Numbered from the stretch's first letter, positions 7,611 to 15,799 are shown. The stretch is 20,907 bases of DNA from JASFUX01 sp050050115 (GCA_050050115.1 JASFUX010000022.1:1-20907); one strand, 5' to 3'. A program made the numbers and translations. The notes: generated by a model from the sequence alone, not told the origin.

Positions 7611-9017
7611 CTAAGCCCGCACCGAGATGAAATCGAGCCGGCCGTTACGGTTGATCAGCAGAAGGATGGGTCCGCCTTCCTCGCTCGCCGCGTCGATCAG
7701 CTCGGAGGCCTGCTGCGGCGAGGCCACCTTCTCCCAGGCGATCTCTTCGACCACGTCGCCGATACGCAGCTTGGCGGCGGCGTCCGAGCCGGGCTGGATT
7801 TCGGTGACGATCACGCCGTCGACGTCGTCGGGCACGTTGTAGCGACGCCGCGCGGCGTCATCGAGCGGGCCGAAGGTCACGCCGAGCGCGGTGAGAGCCG
7901 AGCCCGCCGGCGGGGGATCGAGCGAATCGAGCGCAGATCCCAAGGCCTCATCGCCCTCGTCGAGCTCCTCGATGACGACCATCGCCATGTTGAGCTCGTT
8001 CTGGCGCATATATTCGATCGCCACGGTCTCGCCCGCCTCGGTCTCGGCGACGAGACGCGTCAGCTGGCGGTCGGAGGTCACGTCGACGCCGTCGTAGGTG
8101 AGGATCAGATCGCCGGTCTGCAGCCCGGCCAGATGGGCCGGGCTCTCGTCGGTGACGCGGCCGACGAGCGCGCCGCGCGCGCTGTTGAGGCCGTAGACCT
8201 CGGCGATGTCGAGCGTCACGGGACGGACGGTCACCCCGAGCCATCCGCGCCGCGTCTCGCCGTAAAGCAGAAGCTGGTCGATGATCGTCTGCGCCAGCTC
8301 GGACGGGATCGAAAAGCCGATGCCGACCGAGCCGCCCGTGGGCGAAAGGATCGCGCTGTTCACGCCGATGACGTCGCCCTCCATGTTGAACAGCGGGCCG
8401 CCGGAGTTGCCGCGGTTGATCGCCGCGTCGGTCTGGATGAAGTCGTCGTAGTTGCCGGTCTCGATGTCGCGGTTGCGCGCCGAGATGACGCCGGTGGTCA
8501 GCGTCTGGCCAAGACCGAACGGGTTGCCGATCGCCAGGACCAGATCGCCCACGCGCGCCGCGTCGGAGTCGCCGAAGGAAACGTAAGGCAGGGCGTGGTC
8601 GGGCTCGACCCGCAGCACGGCGAGGTCGGTCGCCGGGTCGCGGCCGACGATCACGGCGTCGAGCACGAGGCCGTCCTCGAACGCAATCTCGATCGCGTCG
8701 GCGTCCTCGATGACGTGATTGTTGGTGATGATCACGCCGTCGGGATCGATCACGAAGCCCGAGCCGAGCGATTCCTGCGTGCGCCCGCCCCCGCCCAGGG
8801 AGTCGTTGAACCGCTCGAGCGGAGAGCCGGGCGGGAAGGTCGGCAGCGTGCCGGAGATGTTCTGGCTCGTGGAGATGTTGACGACCGCCGGAGAGAGCCG
8901 GTCGTAGAGATCGGCGAAGCCGTCGATCGGCAGATAGGTCTGAGCGCTGGCGGACACGCTCAATGCCAGCGCCGCCGCGCCGCCGCCAATCACGCCCGCC
9001 CATCCGCCTGTCTTCAT
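7611..9017 (-). CDS. degP: Periplasmic serine protease DegP/HtrA (Do family)
   Basis: HtrA-type proteases degrade and refold damaged envelope proteins. The 468-residue protein begins with a signal peptide (MKTGGWAGVI, then hydrophobic, cleaved near ASA/QTY at 26). The trypsin-like domain shows the full triad: His101 in TNNHVIE, Asp131 in ATDLAVL, and Ser205 in GNSGGP. Two PDZ domains follow: one after about residue 265 (RRGWLGVTVRPV) and one near the C-terminus (GVIVTEIQPGSDAAAKLRIG). The second ends at the last residue. The ATG at 9017 follows GGTGA. The neighbours hflC and hflK also serve membrane protein quality control, although a 139-bp gap with repeats and a GC hairpin suggests degP has its own control as well. 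Confidence 0.95.
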   Translation of the reverse strand: MKTGGWAGVIGGGAAALALSVSASAQTYLPIDGFADLYDRLSPAVVNISTSQNISGTLPTFPPGSPLERFNDSLGGGGRTQESLGSGFVIDPDGVIITNNHVIEDADAIEIAFEDGLVLDAVIVGRDPATDLAVLRVEPDHALPYVSFGDSDAARVGDLVLAIGNPFGLGQTLTTGVISARNRDIETGNYDDFIQTDAAINRGNSGGPLFNMEGDVIGVNSAILSPTGGSVGIGFSIPSELAQTIIDQLLLYGETRRGWLGVTVRPVTLDIAEVYGLNSARGALVGRVTDESPAHLAGLQTGDLILTYDGVDVTSDRQLTRLVAETEAGETVAIEYMRQNELNMAMVVIEELDEGDEALGSALDSLDPPPAGSALTALGVTFGPLDDAARRRYNVPDDVDGVIVTEIQPGSDAAAKLRIGDVVEEIAWEKVASPQQASELIDAASEEGGPILLLINRNGRLDFISVRA

Positions 9018-9033
9018 AGCTTCACCCGTTCAG

Positions 9034-9051
9034 CGCGGCCCTGGGGCCGCG
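9034..9051. other. Perfect GC hairpin in the degP leader
   Basis: CGCGGCCC, a TG loop and GGGCCGCG form a perfect 8-bp inverted repeat, 17 bp upstream of the degP start codon on the minus strand. No T-run follows, so an intrinsic terminator for hflC is unlikely. It would lie in the degP mRNA leader if the promoter is upstream of it. Confidence 0.6.
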
Positions 9052-9103
9052 GCGTTTGGTTCTTGTCCTGGCTCGAAGGATATACCTCATCGAACCTGAC
9101 GCG

Positions 9104-9129
9104 GAATCAAGACCTCGAATCAAGACTTA
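9104..9129. repeat. Tandem 13-bp repeat with two GANTC sites upstream of degP
   Basis: GAATCAAGAC occurs twice with a 13-bp period (9104-9113 and 9117-9126), each copy followed by a different triplet. Each copy starts with GAATC, a GANTC site. On the minus strand both copies read GTCTTGATTC, in the hflC-degP gap about 90-110 bp upstream of the degP start. The spacing and place suit a regulator or methylation-sensitive site; this role is inference. Confidence 0.55.
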
Positions 9130-9156
9130 GAAGAGGCGAAGCGGCGCCGATTCTGT

Positions 9157-10122
9157 TCAGTTTCCTCCCAGCTCGTCGCGGAAGTACTGGAAAAACTCGC
9201 TGTTGGGCGAAAGCAGCAAGGTCGTCTCGCCGTCCGTCGTCGCCTCGTCGCCCTCGACCCCGCCGCCGAAGGCGCGCTGATAGGCCTCCATAGAGCGGTA
9301 GAAGTCGAAGAACTCGGTGTCGCGGCTGAACGCATCGGCGTAGACGGCGTTACGCGCCGCGTCGGCTTCACCCCGGATGGTCAGCGAGGTCTGGTTGGCC
9401 TCGGCGAGGATCTCCTGGACGTTGCGATCCGCCTCGGCGCGGATGGTGCGCGCCCGCTCTTCGCCCTGGGCGCGGATGAGCGCGGCGGCCTGGGCCCGCT
9501 CGGTCTCCATCCGGGTATAGACCCGCTCGGCGTTCTGGTTGGGCAGGTCGGCGCGGCGAATGCGCACGTCAATGATCTCGATGCCGAGGTCCTCGTTGTT
9601 GACCACGTCGACTTCCTCGCCCGCGGCCCGGCCGCGCGCCTGCAGCGTCGCCTGCTCCTGGATGGCGCGCATCAGCTCGGAGCGGCGCTCGGAGATGATG
9701 TCGTTGGGATCGACCCCGCCGAGCACGCCGCGCAGCGAGGCGTCCATGATCGGCTCGAGCCGGCTTTCAAGGCCCGCTTGGTCGCGCACGGATTGATAGA
9801 ACCGCAGCGGATCGGTGATCCGGTAGCGCGCGAAGGCGTCAACGATCAGGCGCTCCTGGCCTGCGGCCTGAATTTCCTCGGTGGGAATGTCAAAGCCGAT
9901 GTTGCGCTTTTCGAACAGCACCACTTGATCGGTGAACGGCCGCTTGAACTGCAGACCCGGACCGGACTCGGCGTCTCCGAAAGCGTTGATCGTGCGGATC
10001 GGCGCGCCGAGGCGGGTGACCACCGCTTGCTGGGTGACGTCGACGATGTAGACCGCCTGCCAGCCGACGACAGCTGCGACGATGATCAGTATCGCGAAGA
10101 AAAGCTGGATTGCGCGGACCAT
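9157..10122 (-). CDS. hflC: HflC, SPFH-domain subunit of the HflKC membrane complex
   Basis: HflC and HflK form a large periplasm-facing cage in the inner membrane that controls the FtsH protease. The 321-residue protein has an N-terminal membrane anchor (residues about 5-23, IQLFFAILIIVAAVVGW), then the SPFH/prohibitin domain with VDVTQQAVVTRLGAPIRT, GPGLQFKRPFTDQVV, the family's IPTEEIQAAGQERLIVDAFA and a long coiled-coil (roughly residues 160-270, rich in Glu, Arg and Ala) that contains VYTRMETERAQAAALIRAQG. The ATG at 10122 shares one base with the hflK stop (TAATG), so translation is coupled; GGGAGGG is the ribosome binding site. Sequence and order match the family. Confidence 0.95.
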   Translation of the reverse strand: MVRAIQLFFAILIIVAAVVGWQAVYIVDVTQQAVVTRLGAPIRTINAFGDAESGPGLQFKRPFTDQVVLFEKRNIGFDIPTEEIQAAGQERLIVDAFARYRITDPLRFYQSVRDQAGLESRLEPIMDASLRGVLGGVDPNDIISERRSELMRAIQEQATLQARGRAAGEEVDVVNNEDLGIEIIDVRIRRADLPNQNAERVYTRMETERAQAAALIRAQGEERARTIRAEADRNVQEILAEANQTSLTIRGEADAARNAVYADAFSRDTEFFDFYRSMEAYQRAFGGGVEGDEATTDGETTLLLSPNSEFFQYFRDELGGN

Positions 10123-11282
10123 TATTGCTGCCCTCCCGCGCGCGGACGCGTCAGCTCATTAAGCGGCAAATATGGCACCGCGCCGGCGCTCGCCGCTTCG
10201 TCCATGATGATCTTGTCGGACTCTCCGAAGACGCGCTCCATGGTCTCGAGGTACATCCGCGTTCGCGTGACGTCAGGGGCGCGAAGATATTCGTCGAGCA
10301 CGAGGTTGAACCGCGCCGCCTCGCCCTCGGCCGAGGCGACCACGCGGGCGCGGTAGGCTTCGGCCTGCTGGACGACGCGGGCCGCTTCGCCGCGCGCGGT
10401 CGGCACGACCCGGTTGGCGTAGGCGGTCGCCTCGTTGATCAGCGACTGGGCGTCCTGCTCAGCGTTCACGACGTCGCGGAAGGCCTGGATGACGTTTTCG
10501 GGCGGGTCGGCGGCTTGCAGCGTGACCTGCCGCACGAAGACGCCGGCGTCGTAAGCGTCGAGCATCGACTGCATGAGCGTGCGCGCTTCTTCTTCGACGG
10601 TGATCCGCTCGGAGGTCATGATCGGCTCGAGCCGGCGTCCGCCGACCACCTCGCGCATGGCGCTTTCGGCGGCGGCGCGCACGGCGGCCTCGGGATCGGC
10701 GATGTCGAAGAGGTAGGACTCGGCGTCGGCGATGCGCCAGATCACGGTGAAGTCGATGTCGACGATGTTCTCATCGCCGGTTAGCATCAGACTTTCTTCC
10801 TCGATCTCCTGCACGCCTGCGCCGCTGGCGCGCGTGCGGAAGCCGACCTCGATGGTCTGCACCCGCTGGACCGGCACCTTGTCGGCCCGCTCCATCGGGA
10901 CGGGAAGCTTGAGGTGGGCGCCGGCCTGATCTTGGCGCTGGAACTCGCCGAAGCGGCGGACGATGCCGACCTCTTCGGCCTCGACGATGTACCAGCCCGA
11001 TCCCGGCCAGGCGACCCAGACGACAAGGCCGAGCGCGATCAGCAGGATGATCGGCGCGCCGCCGCCGCCCCGTCCGCGACCCCCGCCGCCGCCCGAGCCG
11101 AACATCCGGCCGAGGCCGCGCTGGAACTGGCGGATCAGGTCGTCAAGGTCGGGAGGCGGCTGCTGCGAGCCGCCGGGGCGAGGTCCCCGTCCCGGTCCGC
11201 GCGGGGGTTGCCCCCACGGTCCGCCGCCCCCGCCTCCGCCGCCGGAGCCCCAAGGACCGTTGTTGCGATGTTCACTGGCCAT
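10122..11282 (-). CDS. hflK: HflK, SPFH-domain subunit of the HflKC membrane complex
   Basis: The 386-residue protein has the typical HflK plan: a Gly/Pro-rich cytoplasmic N-terminus of about 75 residues (with glycine runs at 14-21 and 64-75), one membrane segment (about 77-93, IILLIALGLVVWVAW), the SPFH domain (IVEAEEVGIVRRFGEFQR, GAHLKLPVPMERADKV), the motif SLMLTGDENIVDIDFTVIWR that is characteristic of HflK, and a coiled coil near the C-terminus (ANRVVPTARGEAARVVQQAE). It heads the hflK-hflC-degP run. The ATG is at 11282; AAGGG lies about 15 nt upstream, which is far for a ribosome binding site. Its 5' region is shared with mrp. Confidence 0.95.
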   Translation of the reverse strand: MASEHRNNGPWGSGGGGGGGGPWGQPPRGPGRGPRPGGSQQPPPDLDDLIRQFQRGLGRMFGSGGGGGRGRGGGGAPIILLIALGLVVWVAWPGSGWYIVEAEEVGIVRRFGEFQRQDQAGAHLKLPVPMERADKVPVQRVQTIEVGFRTRASGAGVQEIEEESLMLTGDENIVDIDFTVIWRIADAESYLFDIADPEAAVRAAAESAMREVVGGRRLEPIMTSERITVEEEARTLMQSMLDAYDAGVFVRQVTLQAADPPENVIQAFRDVVNAEQDAQSLINEATAYANRVVPTARGEAARVVQQAEAYRARVVASAEGEAARFNLVLDEYLRAPDVTRTRMYLETMERVFGESDKIIMDEAASAGAVPYLPLNELTRPRAGGQQ

Positions 11283-11371
11283 GATGCTTGGTCGGACCCT
11301 TCGCTTGACTGGAATGAGGCTTCAACAGCGTCGAAAAACTTTAAAGACGCGCCGAGTTTACGGCTAAAGCC

Positions 11372-11400
11372 TTGAAAGAGAGTGTGTGACACACTCTATC
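11372..11400 (+). promoter_or_regulatory. Candidate mrp promoter overlapped by a palindrome
   Basis: TTGAAA (11372-11377) and TCTATC (11395-11400) are separated by 17 bp and lie 40 bp upstream of the mrp ATG. The -35 match is good and the -10 match is weak (3 of 6 against TATAAT, with some likeness to the Caulobacter GCTANAWC type). The palindrome at 11379-11397 fills the spacer. Confidence 0.35.
11379..11397. promoter_or_regulatory. Perfect 9-1-9 palindrome in the hflK-mrp divergent region (operator candidate)
   Basis: AGAGTGTGT, one G and ACACACTCT are perfect inverted arms. The site lies between hflK (start 11282) and mrp (start 11440). The arms and the single-base centre are typical of a dimeric repressor site, but no regulator gene lies next to it. 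The one-base centre argues against an RNA hairpin. Confidence 0.55.
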
Positions 11401-11439
11401 TGGCGCACGCAAACGCACCAATCAAGAACACACGCGCCA

Positions 11440-12606
11440 ATGGTTGAATCCAAGCTTTCCGCGGTGCGCGAGGCCCTCGCGACCCTTCAAGACCCCGCCG
11501 GGGGCGGCGACATCGTCCTTACAGGGCGGGTCAAAGGCCTGACCGCGCGCGACGGCCGGGTCGGTTTCGTTATCGAACTTGGTCCCGAGGAGGACCCCGC
11601 GGCGCTCGAGCCGCTGCGCGCCGAGGCCGAGGCCGCCGTCGCCGCCCTCCCCGGGGTTTCCCGGGTGACCGCCGTCTTGACCGCGCACGCCGAGGCGCCG
11701 GGCGGCGGATCGCCCGCCCAAGCGCCTCAGGCCCCGCCCCGCCAAGCTCCACCTCGCCAGGCGCCAAGCCGTCAGCCGCCGGGTCGGCAATCGGGACACG
11801 GCCCCATCGCCATGCCCGGGGTCGGCGCGCTACTGGCGGTGGCGAGCGGGAAAGGCGGGGTCGGCAAGTCGACCGTCGCGGCGAACCTCGCCTGCGCGCT
11901 GGCGCGCAAGGGCAAGCGCGTCGGCCTTCTCGATGCGGACGTGTTCGGCCCCTCCTCGCCGATCCTGATGGGGCTCGAAGGCGCAAAGCTCGACGCCGAC
12001 AAGGACAAGCGGATCATTCCGCCCACGGCCTATGGCGTCAAAGTAATGTCGATCGGCTTCATGAGTTCGGCCGACAGCGCGATGATCTGGCGCGGGCCGA
12101 TGGTGATGAGCGCGGTCTCCCAGCTCCTCGGCTCGGTCGCCTGGGCGCCGCTCGATATCCTCGTGCTCGACCTGCCGCCGGGAACGGGCGATGCGCAGCT
12201 GACCCTCGCCCAGCGCGCGCCCTTGACCGGGGCGGTGATCGTCTCGACGCCGCAGAAGCTCGCCCTCGCCGACGTGCGCCGCGGGGTGGAGATGTTCTCC
12301 AAGGTGTCGATCCCGATCCTCGGCGTGATCGAGAACATGTCTTCAGGCGGCGACGAAGACCCGAGCACTGCGGCGCCCTTCGGCGCGGGCGGCGCGCGGG
12401 CCGCGGCCGACACGCTCGGCGCGCCTTACCTCGGCGCCCTGCCGCTCGATCCCGAGCTCGCGCGCGCTTCGGACGCCGGCGAGCCGCCCGCCGCCCTCGA
12501 CCCGGACGGACCGATGGGGCGGCGTTTCGCCGCGATGGCCGACGCGCTGCTCGCCGGCCTCGCCGCCGATCCAGCCCGCAAGCCGCCGCAGATCGTCTTC
12601 GAGTAG
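11440..12606 (+). CDS. mrp: Mrp/ApbC-type P-loop ATPase (Fe-S cluster carrier) without CxxC
   Basis: Mrp/ApbC proteins bind ATP and carry Fe-S clusters to target proteins. The 388-residue protein has an N-terminal MIP18/FeS-assembly-like region (about 1-85), a Pro/Gln/Arg-rich linker with repeated APPRQ units (about 97-117), and the ATPase domain with the deviant Walker A GKGGVGKST (137-145), DADVFGPSSP, WRGPMV and DLPPGTGD. After ENMSS (298-302), where bacterial Mrp usually shows a CPxC cluster motif, the sequence runs GGDEDPSTAAPFGAGGA and has no cysteine. The only cysteine in the protein is near residue 152. I prefer ATG 11440; a GTG at 11386 would fall inside the palindrome. Confidence 0.93.
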   Translation: MVESKLSAVREALATLQDPAGGGDIVLTGRVKGLTARDGRVGFVIELGPEEDPAALEPLRAEAEAAVAALPGVSRVTAVLTAHAEAPGGGSPAQAPQAPPRQAPPRQAPSRQPPGRQSGHGPIAMPGVGALLAVASGKGGVGKSTVAANLACALARKGKRVGLLDADVFGPSSPILMGLEGAKLDADKDKRIIPPTAYGVKVMSIGFMSSADSAMIWRGPMVMSAVSQLLGSVAWAPLDILVLDLPPGTGDAQLTLAQRAPLTGAVIVSTPQKLALADVRRGVEMFSKVSIPILGVIENMSSGGDEDPSTAAPFGAGGARAAADTLGAPYLGALPLDPELARASDAGEPPAALDPDGPMGRRFAAMADALLAGLAADPARKPPQIVFE

Positions 12607-12851
12607 ACCGGCCCAGTCGGCGGCGGCGGCGCCGTGAGGCAACTCCCCCGCGCGGCGCCGCGTTCCCGCTTTGGGTCAGTCGTTCGGGCCTCGCGCGACG
12701 CGCTACAAAGCCCGCCGCGTACTGTCATTTGCCCGCCGTCAACTGCAGTTAACTTGCATTTTGCTGCATCGTTTAAACTCAGCTTCAGCATTCCGAGCTA
12801 TGATCTGAAACGACGTAGGGGATGTCCTTTTCTTGTCGAAGGAGGCGCCTG
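12607..12851. other. 245-bp gap between mrp and the nucleotidyltransferase-like gene
   Basis: The first part is very GC-rich and holds the 12-bp palindrome CGCGGCGCCGCG (12651-12662), with no T-run after it. The second part (about 12720-12810) is AT-richer and holds the perfect palindrome AACTGCAGTT (12741-12750), TTAAC, TTTAAAC and GCTATGATC (12797-12805), a possible -10 region. This is the likely promoter of the following gene. I see no small gene here. Confidence 0.4.
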
Positions 12852-13679
12852 GTGGAGGCCCGACGCGGCGATCTTTGGCCTATGGACCGGTTCGGCCGGG
12901 CCATGAACGCTGGCGATCGCGCGGCGATGACGCCGCTCGCCCGCCGGGTGGCCCGCGCCATCGGAGACTCCTGCCGCGAGCGCCTCGGCTCGTCGCTGCA
13001 TTCCGTTTACCTTACCGGTCCCGCCGCGCGCGGCCGCCCCGGTCCGATCCGGGCTTTCGCCGTGCTGCGCATGACCGCTTCGACCGTCGGGCTCGCCTGG
13101 CTTGAAGAGACCGCGGGCGCGATCCGCGCGCGCTGGCCCGGCGTCGGTCATCCCGAACTCAAGCTCTACGCCTGGCGCGAAGTGTTTCCGGCGGCGGACG
13201 CCTTCTCGCCGGCGCGCTTTCAGCTGGGCGTCAACTCGGTCTGTCTCGTCGGTCGGGATCTGGCGCGCCTCGTCGCCCCGCAGCGCTTGAACGTCTCTGC
13301 GGCGAACTCCTGGATCGTGCAGGTGCGCGAGCGCGTCGCCGGCGCGCTGTCGCGCATCGACCTCGCCTCGAGTGAAGAAGAAGTCGCGCTCGTCTCCTCC
13401 GACATCAGCCGTTTCCTGCTCAACGCCGGCTTCGCGCTGGTGATGCCGCACGAAGGGGTCTACACGGAAGACCCCGATCTGCAGCGCGATTTCATCGCGT
13501 TGAACTTCCCCGACCGATCCGATGAGGTCGAGCTGGCCTACCAGTTCATCGTCGAGCCGACCCGCTCGGCCGCCGAGCTGATCCACCTGATCGACAGCCT
13601 CGGCTCGTGGCTCTCCCACGAGTGCGACGCCTGGCTCGACCGTCACAACCCGCAACGCCTCGCCGCACTGCCGGCTTAA
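12852..13679 (+). CDS. Nucleotidyltransferase-like protein lacking the catalytic acidic pair
   Basis: I place the start at the GTG at 12852 because AAGGAGG (12839-12845) lies 6 nt before it; an upstream ATG at 12822 has a poorly spaced site. This gives 275 residues. Residues 50-70 (SVYLTGPAARGRPGPIRAFA, then VL) match the strand-and-glycine motif of NTP_transf_2-type proteins (usually hG[GS]xARG then DxD before the FAVL strand). In this protein the position of the Asp pair reads PIRAFAVL, so the metal-binding residues appear to be missing. The later FLLNAGFALVMPHEGVYTED matches the helical C-terminal region of that group (RxxF.LVM...G.YTRD). It may be a regulatory or binding relative rather than an active enzyme. 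It converges on the histidine kinase gene. Confidence 0.78.
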   Translation: MEARRGDLWPMDRFGRAMNAGDRAAMTPLARRVARAIGDSCRERLGSSLHSVYLTGPAARGRPGPIRAFAVLRMTASTVGLAWLEETAGAIRARWPGVGHPELKLYAWREVFPAADAFSPARFQLGVNSVCLVGRDLARLVAPQRLNVSAANSWIVQVRERVAGALSRIDLASSEEEVALVSSDISRFLLNAGFALVMPHEGVYTEDPDLQRDFIALNFPDRSDEVELAYQFIVEPTRSAAELIHLIDSLGSWLSHECDAWLDRHNPQRLAALPA

Positions 13680-13706
13680 GGTCTCCAGCGAACTCCGCGA
13701 AGAAAG

Positions 13707-15644
13707 TCAGCCTGCAGCGGCTGCGGCCGACTGGGCCGTCCCGCTCGACAGATGCGTGACGACCACGGCCTGCAGTTCTCGCGGATCAATCGGCTTGGCG
13801 AGATAGCCGTTCATGCCCATGGCGAGATAGCGCTCGCGGTCGCCGCTCATGGCGTCCGCGGTCAGCGCGATGACGGGAACGTCCCGCCACGCCTCGTCGC
13901 CTTGGCGGATGTGGCCGAGCGTCGTCGGACCGTCCATCACGGGCATGTGGATGTCGAGCAGCACGAGGTCGATGGGCTCGGCGGACAAGACATCGATCGC
14001 GGCCTGACCGTCCCCGGCCTGCACGATCTCGACCCCGAGCTGGCTTAGGAACACCTCGACCACTTTCCGGTTGGTCGCGTTGTCGTCGACCACCAGCACC
14101 CGTCGCCCCCGCGCCGAAGCGACGTTGACCGGCTGCTGCGGAACAGCGGCGGCGCCATCGCTCGCGCCCCTATCGGACGCTTGCGCCGCCTCTGCGGGCT
14201 CGGCCGCCTCGAACGTCAGGGCGAAGACCGAACCGCGTCCAAGCTCGCTCGAAACGACGACATCGCCTCCCATCATGCGCGCGAGCTTGCGGGTGATCGC
14301 CAAGCCGAGGCCGGTGCCTCCGAACCGCCGCGTAGTCGTGGTGTCGGCTTGCTGGAACTCTCCAAACAGCTTCTGCTGCGCCTCGTCGCTCAGTCCGATG
14401 CCCGTGTCGGACACCTCGATGGTGATCAGCGAATTGGCGTCGGGACGTTGCGTATAAAGAGCGCGCACGCTCACCGCGCCCGTATCGGTGAACTTCACCG
14501 CGTTCGAGACAAGGTTCGAGACGCACTGACGCACGCGCACGGGATCGAAGCTCAGCACCTCGGGGATCATCGGGTCGAGGCTCAACTGAAGCTCCAACCC
14601 CTTCTCCGCCGCCGTCGGAGCGTAGAGCTTCTTTATGCGAACGAGGCTGTGGCGCAGGTCGCCGGGCGTCGGGGCGATCTCCATCTTGCCGGCTTCGATC
14701 TTCGACAGATCGAGCACGTCGTTGACGATGGCCAGAAGCGTCTTGCCCGACTGCTCGATCGTCTCGACCATGTCGTGCTGAGACGCCGACAGCTCGGTCG
14801 CACCCAAGGCTTGCGCCATGCCCAGCACGCCGTTCAAGGGCGTGCGAACCTCGTGGCTCATCGTGGCGAGAAATGCGGACTTCGCCTCGTTGGCCCGCTC
14901 GGCTTCGCGCCGGCTTTCGACCAGCGAGGCTTCGGCCGCCTTGCGCGCGCTGATGTCGGACATCCAGGAGATGGAGACCGGCGCGCCGCCCCAGCTCGCC
15001 AGCCGCCCGCTCGACTCCACCCAAATATAGGAGCCGTCCTTGCGCTTCATCCGCGCTTCGTAGCGCGAATCCGTCTCGTCGCCGGCCACCCGCGCGGCGA
15101 TGTGCGCGCGCACGACCGGCAGGTCCTCCGGATGGATATTATCCGACATGTGGACCAGTCCGGCGGAGGCAAGGTCCACCATGCTGTCGTAGCCGAGCAG
15201 TCGCGCAAACCCCTCATTGGCGAAGACAGGCTCTTTGTCGGCGATCACCACGACGCCATGCTGCGAGCCGTCGATGAGGTCGCGAAACTTGGCCAGCGCC
15301 GTTTTCCACGTCTCCGCGTCGTCGAGCGTGACCCCGACCCAGAGATTTTCCGAGCGAACGTTGCGGATCGTTACGTCTACAGGAACCCAGGTTTCGCGCG
15401 CCTTGCGGAAATCGACCTTCAAGGTGACCCGCCGATCCGGCGCGTTAAGCACCCAGGCGCAGTTATGCGCAAAAGAGTCGCGATCGGCGTCGCAAATGAA
15501 CGCCTCGATGCGGTCGCCGACCTGGGGAAGATCGGCGAACGCCGACGTGCTGTCGTCGATCTCCGTCGAGACGACGGCGCCGTCCTTCCCGAGGATCAGG
15601 GAGAACCCGCCCGCAGCTTTGACGGTTTCGCGTTTCAACTGCAT
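13707..15644 (-). CDS. Hybrid sensor histidine kinase with PAS domains and receiver
   Basis: A 645-residue soluble kinase that autophosphorylates and passes phosphate to its own receiver. It has a PAS-like region at about 10-108, a second PAS/PAC at about 118-235 (GVVVIADKEPVFANEGFARL, RKDGSYIWVESSGRLASW), then HisKA with His264 in SHEVRTPLNG, and HATPase_c with the N box (Asn377 and Asn381 in SNLVSNAVKFT), DTGIG (413-417) and GGTGLGLAI. The receiver at about 514-630 has the acid pair in VVDDN, Asp564 in LLDIHMPVMDG, and Lys617 in AKPID. There is no transmembrane segment, so it senses a cytoplasmic signal. I prefer ATG 15644; a GTG at 15695 is in frame but not better supported. No response regulator or phosphotransfer gene is adjacent, so the partner is elsewhere. 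Confidence 0.93.
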   Translation of the reverse strand: MQLKRETVKAAGGFSLILGKDGAVVSTEIDDSTSAFADLPQVGDRIEAFICDADRDSFAHNCAWVLNAPDRRVTLKVDFRKARETWVPVDVTIRNVRSENLWVGVTLDDAETWKTALAKFRDLIDGSQHGVVVIADKEPVFANEGFARLLGYDSMVDLASAGLVHMSDNIHPEDLPVVRAHIAARVAGDETDSRYEARMKRKDGSYIWVESSGRLASWGGAPVSISWMSDISARKAAEASLVESRREAERANEAKSAFLATMSHEVRTPLNGVLGMAQALGATELSASQHDMVETIEQSGKTLLAIVNDVLDLSKIEAGKMEIAPTPGDLRHSLVRIKKLYAPTAAEKGLELQLSLDPMIPEVLSFDPVRVRQCVSNLVSNAVKFTDTGAVSVRALYTQRPDANSLITIEVSDTGIGLSDEAQQKLFGEFQQADTTTTRRFGGTGLGLAITRKLARMMGGDVVVSSELGRGSVFALTFEAAEPAEAAQASDRGASDGAAAVPQQPVNVASARGRRVLVVDDNATNRKVVEVFLSQLGVEIVQAGDGQAAIDVLSAEPIDLVLLDIHMPVMDGPTTLGHIRQGDEAWRDVPVIALTADAMSGDRERYLAMGMNGYLAKPIDPRELQAVVVTHLSSGTAQSAAAAAG

Positions 15645-15799
15645 TGCGTCAGTCCACAAACGATAACGGCGCCTGCCGAGACCTCGGACTGACACGATAG
15701 GCGAGAATGGTTTCCGAGAGCTTGGCTGCGCGCGTTAAGCTTCGATTAGGAATTGGAGCGCGAACGGCGCAATCGCAGGCTCTTGAACGCGGCCTGGCT

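Noticed and set aside
10160..11260. Poly-glycine tracts in hflK as possible frameshift or repeat expansion
   Set aside because: Gly/Pro-rich N-termini are normal for HflK and the frame is intact.
11372..11405. Heat-shock (RpoH) promoter for mrp, based on CTTGAAA
   Set aside because: The spacing to a CYTATNT-like element is 20 bp, not the 17 bp of the alphaproteobacterial consensus.
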